64,000 nt of DNA from Amphiura filiformis (GCF_039555335.1 NC_092642.1:9992752-10056751), one strand, 5' to 3'. Numbered from the stretch's first letter, positions 1 through 11,580 are shown. The notes: generated from the sequence alone by a model not told the origin. Numbers and translations are program-made.

Positions 1-802
1 TGCTTGTCTTGCGTGTAGGTGATGTGGATTGTAGAGGAGTGATTGAACAGTTGCGATATTCGGGTAGAGCTGAATGGTTCATTATACAAATAAATTGTGT
101 TCCGATATGTTCTTCACTTAGGAATAGCTGATAATCCACAGAGTTTCCATTCGTAGGCCCCGATAAAATAAACGTGTACCCATGATGCTTGCTAATCCAT
201 TGTATCATGGCTGGTAGACTGGAATCCTTTACCTGGCAACGTAGATATATCTCATCCCCAATTTCAAAGTTATCTGTTGGAATATATCCACTGTCATAGG
301 TGCTACAAATAGGGGAATTTTCTGAAGGGAGACTCTCGTATGTAATATTTAAATGACCAGTTTCCAAAACTTCAACAAGTTCAACAGACCCTTCATTGTA
401 ATACCCACACGCGTAGTTACCTGCATCGGTCATCACCAAAGATGATATTGTAAGTGAGCAACTGATGCTACCTGGCCAATCTCGCACACATTCAACTGAT
501 ATGCGACTTAGTATCTCATCGGGTATTCCGAGGTAAAAAGTTTTCGTTATAGGTCAAGTAAATAAGAGGTTTTGAACGCAACCGGAACCAAATAATTACC
601 TGATAGTCGCTTATGGTTTTTTTTGGAGATCACATACCATAGTAACATTCCGCCCAATGTAACCATACACAGTTCCGATGAGGGTATTCACAGACTGAGC
701 AATAGAAGTTATCCGCATGAAGGAACAAACGCAAATCACCACGATCATGAGTGCTACCATTTTATTACTCATTGAGACATTGCTGTTGTTTTGAGCCATC
801 AT
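1..802 (-). pseudogene. Ig-domain receptor-like gene, 5' part, frameshifted, cut by window edge
   Basis: Read on the minus strand from an ATG at 802. The product opens with a hydrophobic signal peptide (ALMIVVICVCSFM), then a V-type Ig domain: first Cys in VCDLQ, Trp in IWFR, second Cys in the DAGNYACGY motif. A second Ig-like domain follows without interruption to the window edge (Cys in LRCQV, Trp in IQWIS, Cys in QFICI). Compared with the intact paralogue at 13687-14397, the frame is broken twice: a net 5-base difference at an A-run around 615-622, which brings in an in-frame stop, and one extra T around 540. Together with a 6-base in-frame insertion these restore the frame, so everything below about 535 is open. 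Both breaks sit at homopolymers, so assembly error is as likely as decay. The role is probably cell-surface or secreted recognition; the ligand is unknown. Confidence 0.7.
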
Positions 803-1748
803 AATCTGGTAAATATTACTCGTCCTTAGCGTTCACATGAAGTTGTTTTTCAGCAAAGTTATGTACGGTTCCTAATGAAAGTTTCACCTAGTATGCACAT
901 ATCTTATACCTTGTACGCATTACATCAAATACTTGGCTCAAATACTTTTGATTGTAACTAGTTAGCATGCAAAGTTCCTGTAGTCAACTTTAACACTGAT
1001 CAAATAGGATATCATAAGCGAGGAGGAGTATTGGTTATCAGGAAGCAATTTTTTCTATTTAAGTTACTGTCATCGGTCAATTAATATACTGTACTACAAA
1101 CGTTCACGTATTTGTGCCCTGAATTGTCATCTAATTACCGGGGCAGTGCGCGATATTTGTTTGTTCATTATTTTTGGAAATTTAGATTTTGTTTCTGTTT
1201 TTCATAATTTAACACGGAAATAAAGCAAATTTTATTGAAAAAAAAGAAAAGAAAAGATTTTCTGAAAAATCAACTGATAATCAATTTGATGTACAAGAAA
1301 ACTTATTGCAGCCGGGGCATCAGCTCTCGGTGGCTCTGCACTCTTAGCTTAACTAAAATGAAACGGTAATCGGTAACGCGTTGGAAGAATGGGTGGATCT
1401 TATGTGGGTCCGGGCCAGTTTCTAGCTCGTACTTGAGTGCCAAAGTTGACCGTAAACGGGACCAATATTGTGACCAATGGTGAAAGTTGCGATTTTTTGT
1501 CTTTTATTTACCACTTGAATCTTGAATTTGCAACTTGCAAATTGAATTTTCTTTTTAGGAAAGTTGTGATTTGGCTAATTTATCGAGGATTCCCCCTGGT
1601 CCCAAATCCAAAGAACTCTTTTGCTGAAAAGAAATGCTCATCCTGTCATACTCATCATAACTCGCGATCACAGAAATTCACATTGAATTTGACATTGGGC
1701 ATGATGAGTAGTGAATTGAAATACAATGTATCAGGAAATACAAATACT
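803..1748. other. AT-rich intergenic DNA without recognised gene
   Basis: Low-complexity AT-rich DNA upstream of the first Ig gene. It holds an A-rich run near 1237-1260. The open frames that enter its right half have no family features. I see no clear promoter element. Confidence 0.5.
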
Positions 1749-1756
1749 CTCCACGG

Positions 1757-2817
1757 CAGGGGCGTAGCCAGCCCTCTTTGCCAGGGTGGGCAAGGCTCCA
1801 AAAATTTCCCCCAAGTTAATAAATACTATAGAGCGAAGAGAGCATAGCGAGTGAAGCGACCACTGGCATGGGGTCCAGGGGCCGCTTTAGGGCCCCTGGT
1901 GGGGGTCCAGGGGGCGGGGTCAAGGGGGCGAAGCCCCCGGAAGCTCACGGGTTTTGGGCCTTTTTATACCATGAGGAGAAGCCTCCTTGCATACATTTGT
2001 AACGTTTTTTATGTGAAAATTATCTGGAAAGACACAAAAATTCATTTACAATAAAGAACAATACAATAAAACAATACTGATATTCTTTCTTGAGTTGATA
2101 ATAACAAGTTGTTACATTCACTATTACATTCACTTAAATTATTACCCCTTCGTTCTCTTTCCTCCTTCTTTACATTCTTCAATTTCTTCCCCCTTCTCCC
2201 ATTCTTTCCCCCTTCCATTAAATTATTTTCCAATTACCTCCCCTTCTGTTCCTTAAGTTTCCATTCTGTCTCTTTCTATCTTCTTCATATTCTTCAGTTT
2301 CTTCCCCTTTCTCCCATTCCTTCCCCCTTCCATTACACTCACTTACTCAAATTATATACTTCCCCTCAAATCACTTTCCGTTCCCTTCCTTAAATTCCCT
2401 GTACTTCTTCATATTCTTCAATTTCTTCCCCTTTCTGCATGAATTGCTTCCCCACAATAAACATGCAAGTTGTTGTTTTTTCCTCTTTTTCCCTCTTTTG
2501 TTCCCCTTTCCCTTTTCCTTCCCCATCCCTCTTAGGCTTCCCTTTTGTTTTTTTAATTTCCCTCTTTTTTATTTATTTTGGTTTCCTCTCTGTTGCTTTT
2601 CCTTCCCTCTTGACCCTTCCTTTCCCCATTCCCTCTTCCTTTCCCCTTTCTTTTCCTTTCTTTTCCCTTCTTTCCTTTCTTTTCCCTTCTTCTTTTTCCC
2701 TTCTTTTCTTTTTTCTTCCCCTTTCCTTTCTCTTTTTCCTTCTTGCTCCAAAATTTCCCCCAGATTTTTCCAGGGTGGGCGAGTCGCCCACCCTGCCCAC
2801 CCCTAGCTACGCCACTG
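1757..2817. mobile_element. hAT-type non-autonomous DNA transposon
   Basis: The left end reads CAGGGGCGTAGCCAG. The right end, read on the minus strand, begins CAGTGGCGTAGCTAGG, and both continue into a GGGTGGGC stretch. The element is flanked by a perfect 8-bp direct repeat, CTCCACGG (1749-1756 and 2818-2825). CAG-starting ends with an 8-bp target duplication are the hallmark of the hAT superfamily. The interior is not a transposase: 1850-1970 is GC-rich, and 2150-2760 is an almost pure pyrimidine (C/T) tract on the plus strand. The open frames in that tract are compositional artefacts. Confidence 0.85.
2150..2760. repeat. Polypyrimidine low-complexity tract inside the hAT element
   Basis: About 600 bp dominated by runs of CCTT, CCCTTT and TTCTTC on the plus strand, with loose repeats of a TTCTTCATATTCTTCA-like unit near 2278-2430. 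It could form triplex or slipped structures. It explains the Phe/Ser/Pro-rich and, on the other strand, Lys/Glu/Arg-rich open frames. Confidence 0.85.
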
Positions 2818-2825
2818 CTCCACGG

Positions 2826-3247
2826 ACATATTTTCGTTTCCCAACCCCAAAATCATAAGCAATGGTAGACAAGGTTCAGGGAATCGCTTCACTCTAAAAC
2901 AGGTTTTGTTGACAGCAATGGTTGCCTGCAGATCACCTTGGCAATCTTCAATCGGCTCGTACTATTTTCATATGCAGTGCTGGATCTTGTTAATTTTACT
3001 TTATTGTTGCATTTAGTTTTTCATCAAGACCATTTTGTGTCAATGGAATTTCAGTTGTGCCTGCATCATGATATCACAAGCTTTTGCATTAATTTTTGGC
3101 CATTGTTTGATAAACTGGTTGTTTCAAAATATCACATCCCTGAAGAAATGTAGCTGGCACTCAAATCTACCCTGCGTTGCGTTGACCCACTGTGCTACGG
3201 TACCGCAGACCAAACGTTAGTGGCATATCGAGGTTTTTGGAACCGGG
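2826..3247. other. Intergenic DNA, nothing recognised
   Basis: Unique-looking DNA between the hAT element and a truncated related element. No coding family and no repeat shared with the rest of the window. Confidence 0.4.
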
Positions 3248-3249
3248 TG

Positions 3250-3390
3250 AAGTGGCGTAGCCAGTGGTGGGGGAGGGGCGGTAGACGACGGGCCTTGGCT
3301 AAAAATTAAAAAAATGGGGTCAACAATAGACAATTTTGTGTGTACCTGTTGAAGAAACAAAGAACATGTCGCTCATACTTCAAATCCTGG
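3250..3390 (+). mobile_element. Truncated element related to the one at 47335-47747
   Basis: Starts with AGTGGCGTAGCCAG and then shares GGCCTTGGCTAAAAA, a GGTCAACAATAGACAATTTT-like block and AAAGAACATGTCGCTCA with the longer copy at 47335. No right terminal repeat was found, so this is a 5' fragment. The similarity fades near 3390. Confidence 0.6.
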
Positions 3391-4460
3391 ATATAACTCT
3401 TCCTTTTTGGTATCATGGAAGAAAATCTGTGTATGTAATGATATCTCAGCGTTTTTGTATTGTTCTAAGTGCAACTTTCAAATCTGGACCTCACTACATT
3501 AAATTGACCGGTATTTTATTGTTTTCTGGGCTATCGTATCAAATGAGGTGTCAAAATGCGAAGAAATAAATTCTGCTTCCAACGCATTTTACATTTTCTC
3601 TGTAATGCAATGGCCCGTTTTTGAATAATGGCCATTATTTAAAGGGTGGTAATTACTTTTTTTTGAGATGTTTATAACAATAGTCAATCACATTGCTTCC
3701 TCGTTTGTCTTTTGCATAAATATAGATTATTCTGACTAGATCTAGATGGTAAATATGCACCATTGCCTTTTTGAAAGTATTACAATAGAAGCATTCAATT
3801 ATTGATACTATACAATCGAGTAGCTTAATTAAAATAAGAAAATAAGACAAAGTTTTGTAATTTGTTATTATCAAGTTAACATTAACATCAACAACAACCA
3901 TTTATATAGCGCTCTTTGCCAATGGTTACAAAGCGCTATAAAGTTACAGAAAGGATCAAGAGAAACCTATTGACATCTTTTTGACAATATCAAATTCGCA
4001 TTGCACACTAGAGAGAAAGATGCTCTATTCTATTTAAATTTTAGGCGGGGAAGTTTTGTACTTTTGCTAGATGTTGAAAATTTGCATATTGTAGCTGGCA
4101 AAATTCTTGCTTATCATGCGTTATTGCCGACAACTCGGAATCGTCTGTTTCTATGCCTTCGTTCAAGGCCGCATAAAGCGTACTCATGATTTTCATCTTC
4201 GTTAGTGTTCGTTTTCAATGTTTCATGTTCTTGTTGATCAGTCCAATATTCTACATATTCAGTTCTGCCCAGAATCTGTATTCAGTCCCGACTTGTCCAA
4301 TACCGTAGAAACCCGTCTATAAGGAATAGTAGCGACTGTGATGATAGCATATTTCACGCTAGCGCCCTCCACAATATTATATCATTATGGAATTTGAGCA
4401 AATCATTTACCGACACAAGCAGGTATACAATGTATTATTTTATCTTTATTTCGCATCTCA
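3391..4460. other. Intergenic DNA with a SINE-tail-like segment
   Basis: Mostly AT-rich with no gene recognised. At about 3896-3950 lies ACCATTTATATAGCGCTCTT...AAAGCGCTATAAAG, a short inverted GCGCT motif also found in the SINE at 48435-48755. Confidence 0.4.
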
Positions 4461-4541
4461 CGAGCATAGCTCACTTGGCAAGGCATAAGACTTTGGTTCT
4501 TTAGATCGGAAGATGGTGAGTTCGAGCCTCATCACGGTCAC
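4461..4541 (+). repeat. tRNA-like SINE head
   Basis: Contains an A-box-like TAGCTCACTTGGCAAGG and, about 45 bases later, a B-box-like GAGTTCGAGCCTC, spaced as in a tRNA gene. The flanks do not close into a clean acceptor stem, so a SINE relic is more likely than a working tRNA gene. A T-rich stretch follows downstream. Confidence 0.5.
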
Positions 4542-4559
4542 ACAAACTTTTATAAACAA

Positions 4560-5000
4560 AATATTGTTCAAACTTTTCATTTATATTTTCTTGCATTTTC
4601 TAAAGACTCCTTTCGTGATCATTTTTTTTCATATTTAGTTTAATTTATTCTATTGTTTTTCTTTTATTGTTTCTTTTCTTTGTCTTTTTTTCTTGTTTAA
4701 TTTTATTTTTTCTTTATTTTTCTTTGATTCATATAATATTGGCAGGATAAGGAGAGGAGGAACTAAAGACCCATTCAGTGATTTGCTCATCCGGACGATC
4801 GTAAAAATCATCAAAATTCACCTTTGTCATTGTCATAGATGTGGTAACATAGCCTGCTAGTGGTTCAGCAGAAAACCGTGTGACACATAATGTAGTGTTG
4901 CACATTTAACTACACTTCCTTGGGCTCACTCGCATCCACGGGATTAGCTTATTACTCAAACTTTAACTTCCTGACGGGAGGTTTTATGATCATTACTCGA
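4560..5000. other. T-rich intergenic DNA
   Basis: A (T/C)-rich stretch to about 4735 is followed by mixed sequence with no recognised gene or repeat. Confidence 0.4.
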
Positions 5001-5051
5001 GATTGTTAGCGATATAAAACTGACACTCGTTGCGTTGACTGGAGATGTAAA
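5001..5051 (+). repeat. 51-bp inverted repeat bounding the BEL/Pao segment (left copy)
   Basis: Begins GATTGTTAGCGATATAAAAC and ends GACTGGAGATGTAAA. It is the exact reverse complement of 10323-10373. It includes a TATA-like ATATAAAA. The sequences outside the 51 bp differ between the two copies. Confidence 0.9.
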
Positions 5052-7081
5052 CAAACCAAGCAAACGCTACAGAAAATTCCTTTTATAACTTCTTTCTGTT
5101 CTTTAATAGTACAGTTTACCTATCACTTCCTTTTGTCAATCTTCTTGTGAGTTGTAATCAGTCACTTTAAATGTCTTCTCTTTCTTATGAAGCTAATATA
5201 AGCTAAAGTTAGGTAAAAGACGATTTGTCCATGTGGGTTCCATGCGAGTCGCCATATTGAGCCTACCTTCCCACCATGCATCACAAATACTTTAAAGGGA
5301 CAATCGACGATTTTGGAGCGACTTGGCAAAATAAACAAACAATTCCGAAAATAGGGTTTGGACATTACATTCCGCCCCCCAATCGCGCTACTTAGGGCGA
5401 TTAACAAACTTAATTTTAAAATGTCCAAACATAAGCATGTTCCTTTAAACTTGAAACCTCTTAAAATACTTTAACGGTATAACTTTAATGCATAATGTTG
5501 ATTTGAAATGTTTATCTAACTTATCAATGAAATGATGATCAGAGTCTTACATGATGTGCATGTGTGAATGCCAAAACTCACAGACATGCAATTGTATGTA
5601 ATTTAAGTTACACACATTAAATTTTGACATGCAGAAATAAGCCTAGGATTAAGTAAATTGCGTGTTTGGTCATGTCCAAAACAATGCCAAAATAAACAAT
5701 TTAAACACATAATTAATTTCTGCACATGTTAATTGTAATCTGATTTTTTGAAACTTTAAGAAAACTTTCATCAATTTAGTTCAATTGTTCATAATATAGA
5801 GAACATTTTTTTAGAAATTTACTTTTGAGTTCCAAAATAGTGCCACATGTATTCATGTGTGGCAAAAGATTTGAGCCAAAATAAACAATGTAACACTGTT
5901 CTCTGAGTTAACACAACATGTTTCTTTACAATCATAGTTCAGTCTGTAGCATCTTCAGCGGCACACAATGTTCACACTCCTTATTCACAAGTTTCAACAG
6001 TCAACATGTCAGACTGCTGATACAACTGCTCCATGCTGACTATACGGGTACTGTAACTGCAAATTGGTACATTGGGCAGCCATACATGTCTGACTGCAGA
6101 ATAGTTCACTTCCATGCATGGTTAAACTGTCATGTTTTCAAGTTTACTTTATGTAGCAGCCAACATGTCAGGCTGCTGAATAGTTCACTACCATGTTATG
6201 ATGATCCACTACATGCAATTTCAAAACCGGCATTACACTTACACTCCAGCAGCATACAATGCAAATTAGATTTACAGGTTGTTGCGTCACTTGCCAGACC
6301 ACAATATCCAGTTAAACTTAGTTCATTGCGGGTCGTTGCATCACTTGCCAGATCACAATATCCAGTTCACTATCAACTTCAAATGGTTTGTTGATAGAAC
6401 ATGTTGCTATGCAAAGGCTTGCTAGTTGCCAACCAAAAGTCAAATTTCACTCATCGCTGTACTCCAATGCCGGTTGTCATTACGCTGAAAACCAATCAAT
6501 ATTAGATGACACATGTCGCTGGTTGTAACCGTTGCTGGATGCTAACTGGTGTTGGATGCTAACTGATGCGGGATGCCAACCGGTGCTGGATGCCAACTGG
6601 TGCTGGATGCCAACTGGTGCTGGATGCCAACTGGTGCTGGTCATTTATAACACATATGTGTGTCACTTCTTATATGCATGTTTCTCTAAATTCAGATGCT
6701 AATGATCTGTTATTTGTGGAAGTAGCAGGCTACATCATCTTTAAATTTGCTTTCCATGTCATACAAATAGGATTCCTCTGCTAGATTCCAATTGTTTATG
6801 TTCTTCAGTGTTGATAACTTTCCTGTTGAAGATTTTGCTGTTGTTTTACAGTCAATATGAAATGTCTTTCCTGGCAAGCAAATCATGAGTCATTGTAGCA
6901 GATGGGCCCCCTCATAACAGATACATAGATCTGCGTTCGGCTGCCCAGGGCAATGCCTCAATCATTTGCATTTACCATAATATTTTAGTTCAAATCTCAT
7001 ATTTCACAGCATATTGTTCATGTCATAATTTGGCCTTTATTGTGTCAATTTGACCATGTACTGAGTAGCAGAAACATCAAA
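5052..7081. other. Region 3' of the BEL pol ORF, with local repeats
   Basis: This lies downstream of pol on the element's (minus) strand, so a 3' untranslated region and LTR might be expected. A polypurine-like GAGGGGG on the minus strand at 6907-6913 could be a plus-strand primer tract. I could not define an LTR because no matching second copy exists upstream of pol. Between 5940 and 6380 there are loose repeats around AACATGTCAGACTGCTGA and TGCATCACTTGCCAGA. A possible small element with ends TTTAAAGGGACA lies at about 5290-5449. Confidence 0.4.
6530..6640. repeat. 17-bp minisatellite, about 6 copies
   Basis: Tandem copies of CTGGATGCCAACTGGTG. The left copies are diverged (GCTAACTGATGCG) and the right ones are identical. 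The open frame over it is a by-product of the repeat. Confidence 0.85.
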
Positions 7082-10000
7082 TTATTTGGTAACTGTCTTC
7101 TCATCACTTTTGCATTTGTCTTCTTGTTCAAGTAGCAGACATATCTTTGTGACGGGTCTATTCAAGACAGCGGTCTTTGTTTTGACAATGGCACTACGGG
7201 CTAAGCCTTTCTTGTCATGGTGCACTTGTTGCACTCTTCCCATGGGCCATGAGTTACGGGGTGCGTTGTTGTCCACTATCAAAACAATGTCTCCTTCTTG
7301 CAGATTACGTTGCGGTTTCAGCCACTTCTGTCGTTGTTGTAACATTGATAGATATTCTTTGGTCCAGCGTTTCCAAAAGAAATCTGCAAGATACTGAACC
7401 TGTCTCCAACGATGGCGGGCGTATTGATCTTGCTCTACAAATTTTCCAGGTGGAAATGATTCTGGGCTCTTTAACTGCAGCAGATGGTTAGGTGTGATGA
7501 CGTCAAGATCTTTTGGATCATCTGATGCCAAAGTTAACGGTCTGCTGTTGATTGTTGTTTCCACTTCACATAACAATGTGTAAAGTTGCTCTTCATTTCT
7601 AGCGCCTTTCAAATGCTGCTCTGTTAACATCGCTTGTAAGATCTTTCTTACTGTTCTTATTTGGCGCTCCCACACACCACCATGATGAGATGCTGCAGGT
7701 ATGTTGAACTTCCATACGATGTTACGACGTGTTGCAAAGCTCTGGATGTCCTCTTCATTCAATTCTTTGAGTGCCTGCCGCATTTCATTGTTTGCTCCCA
7801 CAAGGTTAGTTCCATTATCTGAGGTGATCTCTTTTACAGGTCCCCTACGGGCTATGAAGCGGCGTATAGCATTAATACATGAGCTGGTATCCAAACTCTC
7901 CGCAATTTCAAGATGGACTGCTCTTGTTGACATGCAGGTAAAGATGACTCCATACCGTTTTCTGCAACTACGTCCTTGCTTTACTTCAAACGGACCGAAG
8001 TAATCCATTCCAGTGCAGGAAAATGGTGGATCTTCAGCTTTCACACGACTCGGTGCTAAATCAGCCATCATCTGATTACCGGCACGGGCATTCTGCTTTC
8101 TGCATACTATGCATTTCTTCACCAAATTCTTCACTGCTGTAGCAGCATTGATTATCCAATACCTTTGTCTTAATTCAGCTAAGGTATGGTTTCTTCCTTG
8201 GTGATTACATTGTTGATGTATATGTCTAATTATCAAATCTCCAACATGATGATGCTTTGGGAGTATAAGTGGGTGCTTTGCTGCTTCGGTGATGCAGGCA
8301 TTGTGCAGTCGTCCTCCAACTTTCAATAACCCATTACTAAGCATTGGGTTCAGGTTACACAGGTTGCTTGTCTTGCTGACTTGCTGATTTCTTTGCAAAG
8401 CACTGAACTCTTCCGGGAATGCTTCCCTTTGAACTTTCTGCATGATGACTTCTTCAGCATGCTGAACCTCGTCCAGTGTTAAATATCTGCATCTACTTTG
8501 GATTTGTTCACCTTTTGCCTTCTGCAGTAGCATTTTCTTCAGCCTTAGCAACCATGCTATAGCTCTCTTTAACTTTGTCCAGTCTGAATAATATTCGATG
8601 ACTTGATGCAGTGGATCATTTTCTTCGACTGCTGTGACTGCATGTGATACCACCTGGGTGGTTCCTTCACAGGTCTCTTGGCTGCCACCTTTTGGTTCTT
8701 CTGACTCTGACGGCTGACTGAAATCAGACCAGGTGTCTTCTGGTTCCTCGAGGAAACTGGGTCCCTTCAACCATTCCATTTTGCTTAATTCTGTGACTTT
8801 CAAGCCGCGTGAAGCGTAGTCAGCTGGATTCATTTCTGATGGAATGTACTTCCATTGCTCTTCTTCAGAGCCGTCTTGGATAACAGCGACTCTGTTAGCT
8901 ACAAATACTGGTAGCCTTGATTTTTTGTTCATGATGTATTTCAGTACAGTCTGGCTGTCAGTCCAAAATGTAGTTCCATCAATGTTCATGTCTAGTTCTT
9001 TCTTTAGTAGTGTGTCTACTTTCACTGAGGTAGTAGCTGCTGATAGCTCCATTTTGACTATGGTGTGGGGCTTTACAGGTGCAACTCTAGCCTTCCCAGT
9101 TACAAACGAAGACTGGATTGCTCCCTTGTCATTAACTAGGCGCAAGTATGTTACAGTGCCATACCCATCCTTACTTGCATCAGCAAAGTGGTGTAGCTGT
9201 GTGTTGACTACTGTCCCAAAATTCTTAGGCTTATAGCATCTGTCAACTCTCAATTCTTTCAGTCTGGGTAACTCTTGCAACCAACTATTCCATTGTTTAT
9301 GCTGTTCTTCAGGGATTGGCTCATCCCATGGGATCTTCTCTTTGCAGCATGCTTGAAGTATCTTCTTTCCCTTCAAGATGTATGGTGCAGTTAACCCAAT
9401 TGGATCATACACCTGGCTGATGACTGAAAGTATATTTCTTCTTGTTGCCTTTGGATCTACTTCCTTGACGTTGAAGCCAATCTGGTCGGATTCGACATTC
9501 CAGAGAACACCTAGAGTCCGCTCTACTGGTAGATCTTCATGACGGATGTCTAAGTTCTTTAAGCCTTTTGCACGATCTTCACTTGAAATTGTCTCAAGCA
9601 CTGTACGACTGTTACTCATCCACTTCACTAGGTTGAAGCCTCCTTTTGCTAGGCACTCTTTGACTCCTGTCACAAGTCTTCCAGCAGTGCTCTCTTCTTT
9701 CACAGACTTTACAAAGTCATCTACATAGAAGTCATGGAGAATGGCTTCTATAACGTGAGTGTCATATTTATCTGCGTTGTCCATGGCACATCTCCTTAGC
9801 GCATAGTTTGCGCAGGTAGGCGAAGATATCGCACCAAACACATGGACCTTCAAGCGGTATTCCTGTGGATCTTGAGTTAAGTCGCCATTCGGCCACCACA
9901 GGTAGCGTAATAGATCCTTGGATTCAGGGGGTACACACACTTGATAGTACATGGATTCAATGTCAGCCATTATGGCTGTGTATTCCTGACGCCATCTCAT

Positions 10001-10321
10001 TATAATTCCATGTAGACGGTTGGTTAGATCTGGTCCTTGTAATAGTTGATCATTCAGGGACACTCCTTTGTATCTTGAGGGGCAATTGAAGACCACTCGC
10101 ACTGTTTTCTTCTGTGGGTGCTTCACTGCATGGTGTGGGATGTACCATATAGATTTTCCTTCAGATCTTTCTAATTCTTCTTCTGGAACTCGCTCTGAGT
10201 AGTTCTTGTCTTCCATTTTGTTCATGAACTCTGTATATTGTTCAAGAAGATCTTTATCCTTTGACAATCTTCCATTCAGATGTTTCGCATACATGTATGC
10301 CTGTGGTTTGTTGTTTGGCAT
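7082..10321 (-). mobile_element. BEL/Pao retrotransposon pol ORF (RT, RNase H, integrase)
   Basis: One uninterrupted frame of about 1,080 residues. The first ATG is at 10321; the frame stays open upstream to a TAA near 10384. Numbering from codon 10339 gives, in order: a fingers/palm RT with the first catalytic Asp in MADIE (about 126) and a YVDD box (205-208); an RNase H-like region with FADAS (about 381), the MELSAA motif and WTDS (about 458); an H2C2 zinc-binding integrase N-terminus with its CIVCRK pair (about 705-750); and an rve-type integrase core with Asp in MDYFGPF (about 779), Asp in TSDNGTN (about 839) and Glu in GGVWERQ (about 889). A DUF5641-like C-terminus with GDIVLI follows. 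Gag, protease and a matched LTR pair are absent, so it is 5'-truncated. The lack of any stop suggests a recent insertion. Confidence 0.93.
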
Positions 10322-10322
10322 A

Positions 10323-10373
10323 TTTACATCTCCAGTCAACGCAACGAGTGTCAGTTTTATATCGCTAACAATC
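10323..10373 (-). repeat. 51-bp inverted repeat bounding the BEL/Pao segment (right copy)
   Basis: Exact reverse complement of 5001-5051. On the element's strand it leads directly into the pol frame and is itself open in that frame. It may be genuine 5' element sequence fused to the RT start, with the left copy a rearranged fragment. Confidence 0.9.
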
Positions 10374-10375
10374 TG

Positions 10376-10477
10376 CCCTTATGAACTCACATCCTCCTGT
10401 TTTATTCCAATACGCTGGCGAAGTTACCCTTATGAACTCACATCCTCCTGTTTTATTCCAATACGCTGGCGAAGTTA
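10376..10477. repeat. 51-bp direct tandem duplication
   Basis: Two adjacent identical copies, each starting CCCTTATGAACTCACATCC and ending GGCGAAGTTA. The second copy overlaps the start of the next element. Confidence 0.9.
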
Positions 10478-10992
10478 CGTAATAATCGGATTAACTACCA
10501 TAGCAATAGGTGAAAACAATTTTTGAATATACCGCGTTATACACTGATACGTTCAGGCGGTACCTCTTCATTGAACCATATCATGCTGCACCTGTAAGAT
10601 TAGTATCTTTGAAAAGACCAGTATTGTATTCAATCTATGATTGCAGACATACACAGTACAGGTCAGTCCCAGAACAACGCCAAATATGGATTAAAAGACC
10701 TTTGACCTTGGATGTACAACAGCATGTTATGATCTAATGGGAAACTGTGCACATCAACAAACACCATTTCTATCAAAAAGGCAACAGCCGATATAATTTG
10801 AAACCTCATAAATTACTGGAGTTCGTTCTTTTCTCGCATTTGGAACAAGCCTTAGAATATCGCTTGTTGCGTTTTGAAATAAAACAAACCAGAAATTTAT
10901 CACCCATTGTAAAAGATATGGCACATGTACCGAATACATGTACATACATTGGCTGACCTTGTGGATTTCCTGGCCCAGCCATGCTAACCACA

Positions 10993-11482
10993 TAAGGAGA
11001 TACAGCTATGGCACGATTTAGGGCAAGATTGAAAAAGTGAGGAAATTGAACATCACAAAAAATATCACCGGGTACGCCCTCTGTTTTATTTCATCACCAA
11101 CGAAAAATTGATTTCTTATGTATTACTTTGTTTTGTGATGAAAATTGTGATGTTTTATTTCATCACGCTTTAAAAGAAATGATTTCTTATGTATTACTTT
11201 GTTTTGTGATGAAAATCGTGATGTTTTATTTCAGCACGCTCTAAAGCAAATGATTTATTTTGTATTACTTTAAGTTTGGTAACTTCTTGATCTTGGGTGA
11301 GATGTAGAGTGTGTATGATAAATTGAACAATAAATATACTTGTTACATGCATTTTAAGAAACAAATTCTCATTAAAACAGTATGTTGTTTAGAAAAATGT
11401 ATAAAGTGATGATGATGATGATATCTCCAAAAGTGTCCCGGTTTTCTTTCTTGCCCTAAATCGTGCCGTATCTAAGGAGATT
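10993..11482. mobile_element. Mutator-like (MULE-type) non-autonomous element
   Basis: The termini carry GGCACGATTTAGGGCAAGA in inverted orientation. The flanks are a direct repeat, TAAGGAGATA (10993-11002) and TAAGGAGATT (11473-11482), a 9-bp match. A 9-bp target duplication is typical of the Mutator superfamily. No transposase frame is present. The interior holds a 71-bp tandem repeat. Confidence 0.65.
11082..11275. repeat. 71-bp tandem repeat, about 2.5 copies
   Basis: Repeats of GATTTCTTATGTATTACTTT, then GTTTTGTGATGAAAATTGTG and ATGTTTTATTTCATCACGCT, starting near 11111, 11182 and 11253. Confidence 0.8.
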
Positions 11483-11580
11483 ATACGATTAACCTAGTGC
11501 AGCTATTGTCATAGCAGGGTATTATTATGTAATACTCCTGATCCATATTTGGCACTCTCTTGGACTACAGGTGATGAGTG

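Noticed and set aside
1437-1847. 136-codon open frame across the left end of the hAT element
   Set aside because: It runs from unique DNA into the transposon end without family features, so it is a chance frame.
2109-2858. Long Phe/Ser/Pro-rich and Lys/Glu-rich open frames on both strands
   Set aside because: They lie wholly or mostly in the polypyrimidine core of the hAT element, are caused by composition, and have no domain or splice context.
5918-6394. 158-codon open frame
   Set aside because: It spans loosely repeated non-coding sequence (AACATGTCAG and CATCACTTGCCAGA units), has no recognisable family and lies in the region downstream of the BEL pol gene.
6907-6913. BEL 3' LTR start after a polypurine tract
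   Set aside because: A GAGGGGG run exists on the minus strand, but with no matching upstream LTR the boundary cannot be supported.
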